64,000 nt of DNA from an uncultured Mycoplasmatales bacterium (GCA_910578525.1 CAJTRF010000002.1:1-64000); one strand, 5' to 3'. Positions 34,801-47,224 are shown, counted from the stretch's first letter. Numbers and translations: made by a program. Notes: generated by a model not told the origin, from the letters alone.

Positions 34801-34940
34801 GATTGATTAAGTTGTATTTGGCTTAAATCAAATTTTGTACTTTCATTAAATTTACATGAAGAACATGCAAAAGGAAATAAAATAATTACACAAAAAATGA
34901 CATATAAAATTTTTAATAATTTACTCTTACTTTTTACCAC
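31803..34940 (-). CDS. Large lipoprotein, 1045 aa, surface operon
   Basis: Continuous over 1046 codons with TGA as Trp. The start is GTG at 34940, inside the end of the LRR gene upstream (14-base overlap); no ATG gives a signal peptide. The leader ends FPFACSSC, a lipobox. Repeated elements suggest tandem beta-rich domains: DLSQIQLNQ, NLSSVDLN followed by xxFYAYD or IFYAFD, and paired strands such as VTISASSNS and DIKIEASNN. No catalytic motif or known fold is visible. Position between LRR proteins and another lipoprotein suggests a shared surface complex (inference). Confidence 0.75.
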
Positions 34941-37900
34941 TTTTTTTATATTTTAGTTTTCTAATTATATAGTAAACAATAGTTAATAATAATATTTCAC
35001 TTGGCACACCAATTCCAATACAATAAGCATAAAACATTCATTTTGGTTGTGATTCTACAGAGTCATCAACTATTTGGGAAGAACTATATTTTCTAATGTT
35101 ATTACGAGCAAAATAATCTATATAAGCTTGTTTTGTACCCTTTGGAACATGAACAATTCCATTGCTTGTTAGATTAGGTAAAGAATCATCGTTACTTAAA
35201 ACAATTGAATTATTCTTAAGTTCATCAGAGTTTCAATTTAGATAAACAGATTTTACAGAAGATGTTTCATAAAATGCATTAGATCCAATTTGAACAACAG
35301 AATTAGGAATATTAATTTCTCCTGAAAGTGATGAACAATATTGGAAGGCTCCTGACCCAATTGATTTTAAATTACTACATGATTTAAGATTAATAGAATT
35401 AATCTTCATTTTGTGTGAAGGAGATCCAGAAAAAGCAAAATTTCCAATTGAATTTAATGAAATAGGAAAAATTAAATCTCCATCAATTTTAGTACAATTT
35501 TGAAAAGCAAAATCGCCGATTGAATAAATTCTATAAATTAATCCTATGTCCCCATATTTAAAATATTGTTTAAATGTTAAATTATGGATATCTAAATCAT
35601 CGTCACCCTTAACGATGTTGATTTGATTACCATTCTTTACAGTGCAATAAACAAATGTGTCATTATAGATATATTTTGAATCAAAAATTTCAGAAGGTTT
35701 AAAAGAAAAATCAACAGAGAATATTTGATCTTCACGATATTTTGTAACTTGTCATTCAGAGAACTTTAACATATACAAAGAATAAAGAGAATTAGAAATA
35801 TATATATTTCCATAAGCTGAAATGTTAGGAAGGCACGATTCAGAAATATTCGTAACAATATTAATTTGGTTTGCATCCCAATTGAAATAAATTTTATCAA
35901 AAGCACCAGTATCTTTAAAGGCATCGGTTCCAATTTTATAAACAGTAGCTGGAATATAAAAACTACCTGATAAATTTTTGCATCCTTCAAAAGCGCGAGC
36001 ACCAATACCTACCAAACTATTAGAATCATCTATATCAACATTTGATAATTTAACACACCCACTAAAAGCATCATCTTCTATAGTTTGCAATTTTGAATAT
36101 TCTAAAGTAGAAATAGATGTAATATTTGTCCTAGAAAATGAATGATTGCCTATGCTTGTAATGGTGTTTGGGAATACTATATCACCAGTAATGTTTGTGC
36201 AATTGTAAAAAAGATCATCTCCTATATTGGTTAATTTATATTCAATACCATTATGAATAGCTGTTGGTTTAAATCCAGAAATTTGACCAACAATAGAAGT
36301 GTTTGAAATTTGGGCAATAGAGTAGGTTTGTGAGATAGGGTCAAATTCACATTTAGCAGTTACTGATTTAAAAGTAGTTTGAATATCAATAACATCTTGG
36401 ATGTTAAATTCTTCTTCTTCGAAAGAAAGAATATGATCAACATAATCAAGTGATCATATATTAAAAAAGTTAATATATGATTCATAGTTGTTTAATGGAA
36501 CAGAGACATATGAAGATTGAATTTCATCATAATTTAAAACTGGAAAAGAATATGAATTACCAATTTCTAATGTATCTAATTGTGAATTATCTCAATTAAA
36601 TGAAATAATAGTAAATTTACCTGAATTTTTAAAAGCATCATTTCCAATCTTGTTTAAAGAAGATGGTATATCAAGTTTGCCAGCAAGATTTGAACAGTTT
36701 AAAAATGCAGAATCACCAATTTCTAATAAATTTGAACAATTAGAAAAATCAATACTAGTGATTTTCATGGGAGAATTAGATAAGCTTGAAGAAAAAGAAT
36801 TATTACCAATTCTTTCTAAATATTTCGGAAAAACAATTTGTCCGTAAATATCTCTTTGATTTTCAAAAGCTTGATCTGCAATTTCTGTTATTTTATATTC
36901 TTCTCCATTAATAAAGAAACTATTTTTGAACATCAAATCAAAAACAGTAATTTTTTTATCAAGTTTTAATATTTTTGCTATTTTCTGCGAATTAGAATCA
37001 TTAATTTCAATGTCTACATTGCAATCATCAGTTATAGAGTTAGAAATAAGTGTAGACAATTTACAAACATAGTCAGGACCAGAAAAATAGTCATATAAAT
37101 TTTGGTAGGTTGTTATGTTGTTTTTTTCAAAGAAAAGTTTGTATTCATATTTTGTACTATTTGGAACAGAGATAACTGGATTAGTGACAGTTGTGTCTAA
37201 TGTTGGTAAAGCATTAGAACCATCAATTGATAATGTTTTTAATTGAACCGAATTTCAATTAAATGATATATTTGAAAAACCTTTGATATCTTTAAAAGCA
37301 TCTGCTGCAATAACATCAATGCTTTTTTCAAAAGAAACATTACCGGAAAGATTTTTACAATTAGAAAATGCACCTGCTCCAATGTATTCAAGTGTTGAAA
37401 TGTCTTTACTAGGGAAGGTTACACCTTCAATACCTGAACCAGCAAAAGCTTTGGAACCGATTTTTTTAAGATAGTGATCAGCATAAAGGTTTAATGTTCC
37501 ATCCATATTTGGACAATTATCAAAAGCAGAATTGCCAATTTCTACTATGTCTTGTAAATCATTTAAGAAGAAATCACATCTTAAATTACTAAAAGCATAA
37601 TCACCAATATACTTGATTTTGCTTGTAAAATTGACTGTTCCAACTAAATGGGAAGCAAGGCTGTTTCCATATGCTGCTGTACCACTAAAACAAGAATTTC
37701 CTATGGAAGTGATGGTATATGTTGCTCCTTCATAAAGAAATGTTTGTTTAAACTGCATATTTAATGCGTTTTCGGTTAAATTACAATTTTTTAAAGAATC
37801 TATTGATACAGTAAGGTTTGTTTTATCTATAGTACAACACGCATCAATTTGATTAAATGAAGGAGTTGCAATTTGATTATCTAAACTAGCTAGATTAAAT

Positions 37901-38031
37901 AATTTAGTTTCTATTGCTTCGGTTGCATTAACGTTGTATTGTGAAGTATTACATATAAAAGGAGCAGAAAAAAACAAAGGAATTCCGCAGTAAACAGTTA
38001 ATAATTTAAAGAAAGTTTTATTTTTAACCAT
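34927..38031 (-). CDS. BspA-type LRR surface protein, 1034 aa, four modules
   Basis: N-terminal signal sequence (MVKNKTFFKLLTVYCGIPLF), then four modules of about 220-240 residues. Each module is a block of LRR_5/BspA repeats of the pattern IGxxAFxxCxxLxG.. and closes with hxFNW(D/N) (W259, W480, W718 and one near 920), followed by a VPxxTxxYxxFF linker. A single C-terminal membrane helix and KKSGKK tail anchor it. BspA-like repeats are known for host adhesion. Start overlaps the upstream LRR gene by eight bases and the stop overlaps the next gene by 14. Confidence 0.85.
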
Positions 38032-40456
38032 GTTTTTTTACCATCCTTTTTTTTGATAACGATAAAAATATAGGGATGAAAATGATGATTGGTGTAACAA
38101 ATGAAATAGGGAAAATAACATAGTCTCAGTTAAAAATTTTTTTATCATTAGCATCAGGTAAAGGAGAAGGTTCAGTTCCATCATAAATAAATTCTGAAGG
38201 TATTCTTTCTTGTAAATTATTTTTAGCAAAAAATTGAATGTATTGATCTTTTGTACCATATGGAACTGAAACAAAAGGATGTTCATCATCAACGTAATCA
38301 AGAATAGGAAAAGAATCAATGTTTTCAATTTTGATGTCATTAAATTTAATGTCATAAGCATCTCAATCTAAAGAGATCTTATTAATTTTTTGTGTTTGTT
38401 TAAAAGCATCTTTACCTATAAAAATTAATTGTTTTGGAAATGATAAAGAATCGTTTTTGTTTTTAAAAAGATTAACACAATCTTCAAAAGCAGATTGTCC
38501 AATGACAGATAAATAATGTAGATTACCAAAATCAATCCATTCAAGACTATTGCAATTAAAGAAACATTTCTGAGAAAGAGTGTTTAATAAACAATTATTT
38601 TTAAATTCTACACGAGAAATATTAGTTTTCGCAAAAGCATTTGCACCTATAAAAATGATAGATGAAGGAAGAGACAAAACACCAGAAATGTTGTAAGAAT
38701 TAAAGCAGTTATCAGCAATACTAGTTAATTTATAAGAAACATTGTCAATTTTAATATCTTCTAAAAATGATAGATTATTAAAATTATCTATTGTTTCATC
38801 AATTGACACAAGCTGACATTCATGAGTTAAATCATTAGTTGCACATACAGTGTTAGGATCAACTGAAGTTGAGCTTTCAAAATTACAAATTATAGAGAGA
38901 GGAATAGTCCTGTATAAATCTTCAACATAGTCAGATGGTATATATTTAGTAATTTTTTTATCAATAAAATATTGTATGTAATTTTGAACGTTTCCTTGAG
39001 GAACATAAATTTGACCTGTAGAAGCGATGTTTTTAGTCAAAGAAGGTAAAGAATTTGCACCTTTTATATCCAATCTTTGTAAATTTTCATTTGTTCAATT
39101 AAAATGAATAAATTTTGAAGATCCAGCATTAAGAAAACAATCGATTCCTAAAAAAGATACAGATTTTGGAATTTCTAAATCATCATTCGATATATTTGAA
39201 CAATCTTTAAATGCGAAGTCAGATATATTAGTTAAGTTTGTTGATTTAGAAAAATCAATAGATTGAATATTTGAACACCCAAAAAAAGAAGAAGGACCAA
39301 TTTTTTTGATGTATTTTCCAAATGTTATTTTTCCAGAAATGTTTTTATTGTCTTGGAAACATCCTTCGTTAATGCAAGTAATTTTTTTTCCATATATTTC
39401 ATCTAAAAATTCTAAATTAGTTGATGAAATAGACGGTGAAACACTTGCAATATGTAACCCACCATCTTCATGGTCATACTCTAAATTAACATCACCATCA
39501 GTTGTTAATGTATTTGACACAAGTGAAGACATTTTTGCTGAATAATTTTCACAAATTATGTTTTCTTCTTGATATTTAAATCCAATCTTTTTGAAAAAGC
39601 TAATATACTGTTCTACGCCTGATGGAATATAAATTAAAGATTCATTATAAAGGGTTGGTAAAGAAAAACTTATAGAAGGAATTTCTTCTGGTTGTCAAGG
39701 AAACATTATCGAAGGGACGGAAATTCCGTTTTCGGTACCTGAAAAAGCATTTTGAGAAATTCTTTTAATACTTTTTGGCACCTTAAACGCGTTTGTTAGA
39801 TTTGCATTGTTATAAAAAGCATAACCATCAATGTAAGGCAAATTTTCAGGTAAAGATAGAGTTTTAAGATTATGTGTATTATCGTTATTGCTGTCTGAAA
39901 ATGCTCTTGTACCAATTCTTTTTAGATCTTGACAATTTGATAAATTTATATCAGTTAAACCAGTACATCCACTAAAAGCAAAGTCTAAAATTTGTTGAAG
40001 CTCTAAACAATCTTCAAAATTAATTGAAGAAATATATGGTTGATTCATAAAAGCGTTCTTATTGATTAGTTGCAAATGAGAAGGCAATGACAAAGAACCA
40101 AACATACGGATTGTATCAGGTTGAAAAGCATTCGCTCCAATTTGAGTAATTGTGTAAGATTTGGAATTATAGTTAATTGTGTCATTGATTAGTAAGTCTT
40201 TAATTTGAGCTTGTATTCCATAATCTTCACAGTAATTTAACGAAACGGTTGAATCTGAAAGAATTTCAAAAGAAAAACTAACAGCTCCAGAGACTTGACT
40301 GGCTGATGCAACTTCGGAAAATTGCAATAAAAATGAATTTGTTGATGAGGAAGATATAACATTTTCATTACTATTTGAAAATGGTAAAAATATTCCCTGT
40401 GAACAAAATAAACAGAAAAAGCATTTTAAAAATCTTCTTTGTATAATATATAACAT
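38024..40456 (-). CDS. BspA-type LRR surface protein, 810 aa, three modules
   Basis: First gene of the surface operon. N-terminal signal (LKCFFCLFCSQGIFLPF), then three LRR modules closing with SIMFPW, FIHFNW and KISLDW, each followed by the VPxGxxxxYxxFF linker (IYIPSGVEQYISFF, IYVPQGNVQNYIQYF, VSVPYGTKDQYIQFF). The C-terminus has a proline-rich spacer, one membrane helix and a basic tail (KKRMVKKHG). A minus-strand TATAAT ends eight bases before the ATG, so the mRNA is nearly leaderless. Likely adhesin; module architecture matches its neighbour. Confidence 0.85.
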
Positions 40457-40470
40457 TAGATATAATTATA
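40442..40470. promoter_or_regulatory. Divergent promoters of the surface locus
   Basis: TATAAT boxes on the + strand at 40442-40447 and 40461-40466, and on the minus strand at 40470-40465, overlap in a 29-base stretch between the divergent LRR gene and the large lipoprotein. Overlapping -10 boxes imply that the two transcripts compete or are coordinated. Confidence 0.5.
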
Positions 40471-40498
40471 AAAATATTTTATGTTTAACAAGGAAAAT

Positions 40499-43400
40499 AT
40501 GATTAGATCAAAAGCTAAGATAATTTATTCAACGCTACTATCATCTGTTTTAGTTTCTACATTAGCGACTTCTACTTTGTCGTCTTGTTGAAACAACAAA
40601 AATGTTAGTACATTTGTTGCTGATGATCACACATGGATTGATGTTGATTCACAAAAAAATCAAATGATTAATGGTAATGAACATAAATCTAGAGTGCTTT
40701 ATGAATCTTCTCCACAAATTAGGAGTATGTATTCAGATGAGGAAAGTTTTGTTGAAGAACAAAAACAAGAATACCAATCTAATCTTGAATTAAAAGTTGA
40801 AACATACAAAAATCAAAAAGTTCGTGATTCAGAAGAAGTATACGAAATGTTAAGTGACTTGTCAATTTCAGAAGATAACAACACAATTGATTGAAGATCA
40901 ACTAGTAAAAATTTTGATATAGTTAAAGAATCTATTCTATCTAATATAAATTCAATTCCTGGTTTATCTGATGCAAAAAAATCTGAAATTTATAATGAAA
41001 CAAATATAGAATTAAATGAACTATTATTAGAAGCACAAAATTCAAAATTTTGTGAAGAAGAATCTGATTTGTTTTTAACAGAAGGAATAAAAAAACTTAT
41101 TACAGAAAAAGTTCATGAAAAAGTTGAAAAAGCTCTTGCTTTTAATGAATTAGATGGACTTTTAACAAGCTCAGACTTTAAAATTTTGTCAAATGCTATT
41201 GATCCTGAAGATTCTACGGATACTACATCATTACATAAACTATATAATGAATTAAATTCTTCTAATTTAAAAGCTCAAACTGAAGAGTCTCTTTTACCAT
41301 TATTATTTAAATATAGAGATTTACCATTATCTAAATCAACAATTTCAGGATATGAATTAGGTTTTGATGTTTTATCTATGACATGAACTGATTGTGTTAC
41401 AGCAAAAATGGCAATCGCTTTTTACTTATCTGATGTTAATACTCATGAAAAATTAGCATCATATAAATTTGAAGACATTTCTATTATTGATAATAAAAAC
41501 GGTCAAATTGAAGCTGCAAGTAAGTATGTTGATTTTATAAAATTAACCCCACTTTCTCAAGAAAAACTTCCTGAATATTCTGCTTTTCTTAATTCTTCAA
41601 AAGAATTTGATCCATATTCAACTGATGGTTCAACAAATGAATATTTTATTTCTCAAAGTAATTTAAATTTTTTAGGTAATGTATCTGTCTCAGATACTGT
41701 TTCAAATTCTGATACAGATGCATATGATGGAGCTATTGTAGATGGTGTTTTTTCTATTGGTGCTATAGTTAACTTTAATGAATCAGTAACTAATGCTTCC
41801 AAGCAGATTAGTTTAAAATTATGTCTTTATAACCCTCAAATAACTTCATCAAAAGACTTTGTTTTATCAATAAATCCTAACATAATAAATTTAACCCTTA
41901 ATAATGATTCAGATGATTTAGCAAAAGAAGTTGCTGTTGATCAACTTGAAATGACTCAGATTCAAGAAGGTTTTGCGTCATTTATTGATATGTATAAATA
42001 TTTAAATGATCCATCAGTTACAGATTTGTATAAAAAGTCATCTGATAATGCAGATACACTATCAACTCTTCATCGTGTAAAGTTTTGAATGGATATTGTT
42101 GTTAATGTTAGTTCAGCAATTCTTGATATTGTAACCCAATCTTGAGCATTTCTTTTTATAGATGTTGGCCTTGGTGCATTAGATTGTTGACAAACTAACA
42201 TATTAAAGGAACAATTTAATCAACAAAAGTTAACTTACAACCAAAATTTATCAAATTATAACGAAGCAAAAGAGTCAGATATTTATAAAGAAATTGATGA
42301 ATTACTTAATGATAAATCAAACAATTTTCAACAAGTTTTAAGAGAAATAACAAGCGAATTAAAAGAATTTACTACTCCATCAGAAGATGTTAATGGTGCT
42401 TGAAACTTGAAAAATGCAAACAAATTAATTGACGAGTTTAAAGAAAAATATCACTTATTAACTAAGGATCAAGTTTTGGATCTTGTGAAACAAAAGGTTT
42501 CAAAGGTATCCACTGTTGCAGTTCATGCTATAGATACATGCACCGTTATTTACAACAAGTTAAAAATAGACGCAGTAACTTCTGCTATTGAATTTAACAC
42601 AAAGATGAAACAACTTGATTCAATGGTTAGTGGATTTGATGATATTATGGTGTGTTTAGCTGGTGGAACTTATAATCCATTAAAATCTGGTAATAAGTTT
42701 AAGGGTTGATTCGGTAACGGATTTCAAAATCTTTCACTTGTTTTAGGAAATGATGCAGCAAACATTTATTTCAGTAATATACTTAGCCCAATTGATATTA
42801 AAAATGCTTTTTTATCTGATATTGAAAAAATTAAAAAAGCAACAGACATAAATCAAATACTTAAAAATCAATTGTTATCTACTTCTGAGTCATGTTTAAA
42901 TATTTATGATACTCTGTATTCTCATTTGTATAACGATACTGCACGTCGTTATAATATGGATTGAATTGGGTGAAATTATAGCTTTTCATCGCCTTTTTTG
43001 ATTGATAAGACAGGTATTTCCCAAACATTAGCTGTTGATTTAGCACAAAATGGTATAAATTGTTGTGATTCTGATGCGTTTTTATATCTTTTTAAAGATC
43101 AAATGCTTAATAATGCTAATATATCTAATCATGTTGCTGGAGCTAGTAGAGATTTAATTGCTAGACAAACAGCTGAAACATTAAATAATTTATCACCAGA
43201 ACAATTTTTTAATAAGTATTTTCCAAATCTTACTAATTTAGATAAAAGTTTACCAGATGCTTATATTAACAAAATAAGGAACTTTTCAGATATTGACAAG
43301 AAACTGTTTCAAACTGAAGTAATGATTTCTCTTCCTGGTTTTTATAATGATTGTACTTATACCCGTAATTTTGATATTTTACCTGAAATTGTAAGCAGTG

Positions 43401-44026
43401 GAGAAAATCTTGTTCCAAAAATTCCTTCATATGTTTTTAATGTTGATGAATTTAGAGAAAATGTTAACAATTTTAATAATTCAAACAGAGTAAGAAATTT
43501 ATCTGTGCGAGATTATTTAAACAATAATGGAGTAACGGCAAAAGCACAACAAATATATATTGAAACTGCTTTTGATAAATCTTTAGATGTTAATGAAGTA
43601 GCAAGAGTTAGCGTCAAAGAATACAAAGAATCCACTTTTGTTAATCTTAAAAAAAAGTTTTCTAAAGTAGTTTCATGTAGAGATTGTGCTTATAAAGCTA
43701 ATGCGACATTTTTTTCTGAAGCTGATAAACAATTTATTGAGGGAATCCTTAAAGATGCTGAAATGCCTAAAGATTTAAAAACAAAACGCCTTTATGAAAT
43801 TGCAGAAAAATATACTAGTAAATATGCTCTTGTTGGTAACGGTGTTGGAGAATGTGATGACGCATATGTTAACGCAGTTTTCATGTGTAAAAACACTACT
43901 ACTAATTTGGTTTGATTGAAACTAACTAAAGTTTTAACGGTGGCTTCAATTGCTGGATCGATTATATATATGCTTTATTCTCAAGCTGTAGATTTTATAA
44001 CTGATCTTTTCAATTTTTCTAAATAA
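40499..44026 (+). CDS. Very large lipoprotein, 1175 aa, with C-terminal membrane helix
   Basis: ATG at 40499 follows AAGGAA; an in-frame ATG at 40481 is an alternative. The signal peptide ends STLSSCW, a lipobox. The mature protein is Asp/Ser/Asn-rich with long helical stretches (for example EEQKQEYQSNLELKVETYKN) and a Ser/Thr-rich beta region around residues 300-480. A hydrophobic stretch sits near residue 535, and a membrane helix near the end (VLTVASIAGSIIYMLYS), so it may be held at both ends. Frame needs many TGA Trp codons. I recognise no domain. Its stop overlaps the ispF start by one base. Confidence 0.75.
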
Positions 44027-44484
44027 TGTCAATTGTTTTAATTGGAGAGGGTGTTGACCACCACAGATTAATTAGGAAAACAAACTCAACTATTGTATTA
44101 GGTGGTGTAAAAATTAAGTCAAATTATAAAATAGTTGCATACTCTGATGGAGACGTAATTTTACATTCATTGTCAAATGCGATTTTAGGTAGTGTTCAAC
44201 AAGGAGACATAGGAGAATACTTCAAGGATAATGATCCTAAAAATAAAAATCTAGATTCTAAAGAAATTTTAAAGTTTTGTTTAAAGAAATTAAATAATGC
44301 AAAAATTGTTAATGTTGATTTAACGATCCAATGTGAAAACATTATATTTAACGATATTAAGAAAGATATTCAAAAAAGTCTAATAAAATTGTTAAATTGT
44401 AAAAGAGTTAATGTAAAAGCTACAAGATTTGAAGAAAAATCTGACTTAATTGCTTGTCATTCAATTATTCTTATAAATAAATAA
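44026..44484 (+). CDS. ispF: 2-C-methyl-D-erythritol 2,4-cyclodiphosphate synthase
   Basis: Fifth step of the MEP pathway. 152 residues, normal. The metal-site residues are in GEGVDHHRL (Asp, His) and SDGDVILHSLSNAILG (His); GDIGEYFKDNDP follows. Overlaps the stop of the giant lipoprotein by one base, an odd partner that suggests the surface gene was inserted in front of an ispF-hpt-ftsH set. Confidence 0.92.
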   Translation: MSIVLIGEGVDHHRLIRKTNSTIVLGGVKIKSNYKIVAYSDGDVILHSLSNAILGSVQQGDIGEYFKDNDPKNKNLDSKEILKFCLKKLNNAKIVNVDLTIQCENIIFNDIKKDIQKSLIKLLNCKRVNVKATRFEEKSDLIACHSIILINK

Positions 44485-44490
44485 TATAAT
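44485..44490 (+). promoter_or_regulatory. hpt -10 box
   Basis: TATAAT directly after the ispF stop, nine bases before the hpt ATG, which has no ribosome binding site. Implies a near-leaderless mRNA for hpt-ftsH. Confidence 0.45.
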
Positions 44491-44499
44491 AATTACCCA

Positions 44500-45084
44500 A
44501 TGAAAAACATTGACAAAAGAGTAGAAAAAGTTCTTTTTACAAATAAGCAAATTTTTTCTGGTATTAAAAAAGCAGCTAGTTGAATAGACAAAAACTATAA
44601 AGGTAAAAAACCTTTATTGGTTGGTATTCTAAAAGGTGTGGTACCATTCTTTGGTCACTTAGTAGTTAATATTAAAATTGACATGACTATTGATTTTATG
44701 GCTTATTCTAGTTACCATGGTAGTGTGGTTCCAACTACCGAACCAACAATTGTCATGGATCTTAAAAACGACATAAGAGGTAAAGATGTTATCATTGTTG
44801 AAGACATTGTAGATTCAGGTAGAACTTTAAGTGCTATAGTTAAAATGCTCAAAAAAAGAAACCCAAAAAGTTTGAAAGTATTAACTTTAGCTGACAAGAA
44901 AGATGCAAGAAGAGTTAAATTTGATCCAGATTATACAATTTTTCAAGTTCCTTTCAAATACATTGTTGGGTTTGGTTTTGATTATGATGAAGAAATGAGA
45001 AATCTACCTTACATTGGTATATTAAAGGAAGAAATATATAATAAGAATATTCATAAAATAAAAAGGAGTAAAAATGCTAAATAA
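44500..45084 (+). CDS. hpt: Hypoxanthine-guanine phosphoribosyltransferase
   Basis: Purine salvage: hypoxanthine or guanine plus PRPP to IMP or GMP. 194 residues. The PRPP loop VIIVEDIVDSGRTL is present, as are LLVGILKGVVPF and VGFGFDYDEEMRNLPYIG. The hpt-ftsH pair is a common Firmicute and mollicute order; here ispF replaces tilS upstream. The stop overlaps ftsH by 11 bases. Confidence 0.93.
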
Positions 45085-47221
45085 AAAAATTAATAAATTT
45101 TCTGCAGATATTGGTTCTTCAGAAAATCCTAATAATAAAAATTCTAAACACAAGGAAGAAAAGCCTCAAGTTTACAACAATGGTGATTCTAAATCCAAAA
45201 CAAAAGTTATTACTAAATGAGTTTTAACAATAGTTTGTTTAGGTTTATTAATTTTTCTATTCTGATATGCTTGCGCTCCTAAATCTAATCCTATTTCAGT
45301 AAAAAATGTTACTATTGATGATAAATCTGATCCTGACAAAAAATATGCTGTTTTAACTACAAATGGCGGAACAGAAGTGAAGATTGATATTACTAATCCA
45401 AATGCTAATGGATGATCTACATATTATTTAAATACCGGAGCATCAATTGTATATACAGGTTATGCTACTTCAGTATCTAATGGAACTGTAAGTTTTAGAA
45501 TTGAAAAATGAACAACTTTTGATTCAATAAATAAACCAGTTTTTACTTACCAAATTGGTTCATTTTCTAGCGATTCCGCATTAGATCCAACTTTAGAAGC
45601 TTGATTAAACTATGCTACAACTGATGCTGCATCTGTTCAAAGTAATAACAACACATGAAGTTATATTCTTATTAATTTATTACCTACATTAATTCTTGTT
45701 GGATTAATGGTTTGAATGTATAGCCGTATGGCTAAACTTCAAGGTGGAGGAATGGGCGGAGAAGATTCTATCTTTGGTATGGGTAAATCACAAGCCAAGA
45801 TTGCTCATTCAAATGTTAAGTTTAGTGATGTAGCTGGTATTGAAGAAGAAAAAGCTGAACTTATTGAAATTGTAGATTATTTAAAGAATCCAGACAAATA
45901 TGCTGCAATGGGTGCTCGTACACCACGTGGTGTTATCTTATATGGTCCTCCAGGAACTGGTAAAACATTATTAGCTAAAGCAGTAGCAGGTGAAGCTAAA
46001 GTTCCATTCTTTCAAGTATCAGGATCAGCTTTTGAAGATATGTTAGTAGGTGTTGGAGCTAAGAGAGTAAGAGACTTATTTAATAAAGCAAAAAAAGCAG
46101 CACCTGCTATTATCTTTATTGATGAATTAGATTCGGTTGCTTCTAAACGTGGTAAATATGATGTGTCTGGAAGCTCTGGATTAGCAGACCAAACAATTAA
46201 CCAATTATTAGCAGAAATGGATGGTTTCAGCACTAGAACAGGTGTTGTAGTAATGGCTGCTACAAACAGACTTGATGTTATTGATGATGCTATTCTACGT
46301 CCAGGAAGATTTGATAGACATATTCAAGTAAACTTACCTGACATTAAAGAACGTGAAGCTATTTTAAAAATTCATGCTAGAAACAAAAATTTATCTAGTC
46401 GTGTTGACTTAGCTGAAATAGCTAGACGTACACCAGGATTCTCTGGGGCACAATTAGAAAATGTTTTAAATGAAGCTACATTATTAGCAGTAAGACTTAA
46501 CAAGTCTTCTGTTGGTATGTCTGAAATCGATGAAGCAATTGATCGTGTAATTGCAGGACCTGCAAAACACAGTCGTGTAATTACAGAGGCAGAAAAGAAA
46601 CAAATAGCTTACCACGAAGCAGGACATGCTTTAGTTGGTTTACACCAACCAGGAAGTGATGTAGTAGAAAAAATTACCATCATTCCTCGTGGACAAGCAG
46701 CAGGCTATACATTAGCTACACCTGAAAAACAAGAAATTCAAATTCAAAAGAAAACTGATTTACTTGCTATTATTACATCTACATTAGCAGGACGTGCAGC
46801 AGAAGAAGTAATTTATGGAAATGATTCTATTTCTACAGGGGCAGCTAATGATTTATACAAAGTAACTAACATTGTTAGATCAATGGTTACTCAATTAGGT
46901 ATGACTGAATTAGGTATGACTCAATTCATTCCATCTGAAGGTGTAATGAATCCTAACTCAATCAAGTTATATTCTGATGATACAGCTAAGAAAATAGATG
47001 CTCAAATTGAGAAAATTATTAAAACTCAATATGAAAAAGCAAAAGAAATTATTTCTAAAAACAAGAAGGAACTTGATTTAATAGTAACTTCATTACTATT
47101 ATTAGAAACAATTGTTAAGAGTCAAATTGATTACATTCACAAGAATTTAAAACTTCCAGAAGAAGCACTTAAGATTCAAAATGAACTTGAGGCTTCTAAG
47201 GATAAAACTGAATCTAAATAA
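45074..47221 (+). CDS. ftsH: ATP-dependent zinc metalloprotease FtsH
   Basis: Membrane AAA+ protease for quality control. 715 residues from ATG 45074, which follows GGAG. Two membrane helices flank an outside domain (near residues 45-65 and 195-215). Walker A GPPGTGKT at ~291, Walker B IIFIDELDS, the ATNRLD and RPGRFDR segments, and the zinc site HEAGH at ~514 are intact. The usual pore loop MFVGVGA is MLVGVGA here. Confidence 0.96.
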
Positions 47222-47224
47222 TTT

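Noticed and set aside
35766..36005. 79-codon Leu/Ile-rich frame on the minus strand
   Set aside because: Overlaps the LRR protein in another frame; codon content is that of a shifted coding sequence.
38038..38361. Leu/Met-rich open frame on the minus strand
   Set aside because: Out of frame with the LRR gene, which continues through TGA to a stop at 38024; the frame is an AT-rich artefact.
30712..44026. Mycoplasma immunoglobulin-binding/protease (MIB-MIP) locus
   Set aside because: The large lipoproteins show no serine protease motif or MIB-like arrangement that I can see; gene sizes and LRR partners differ.
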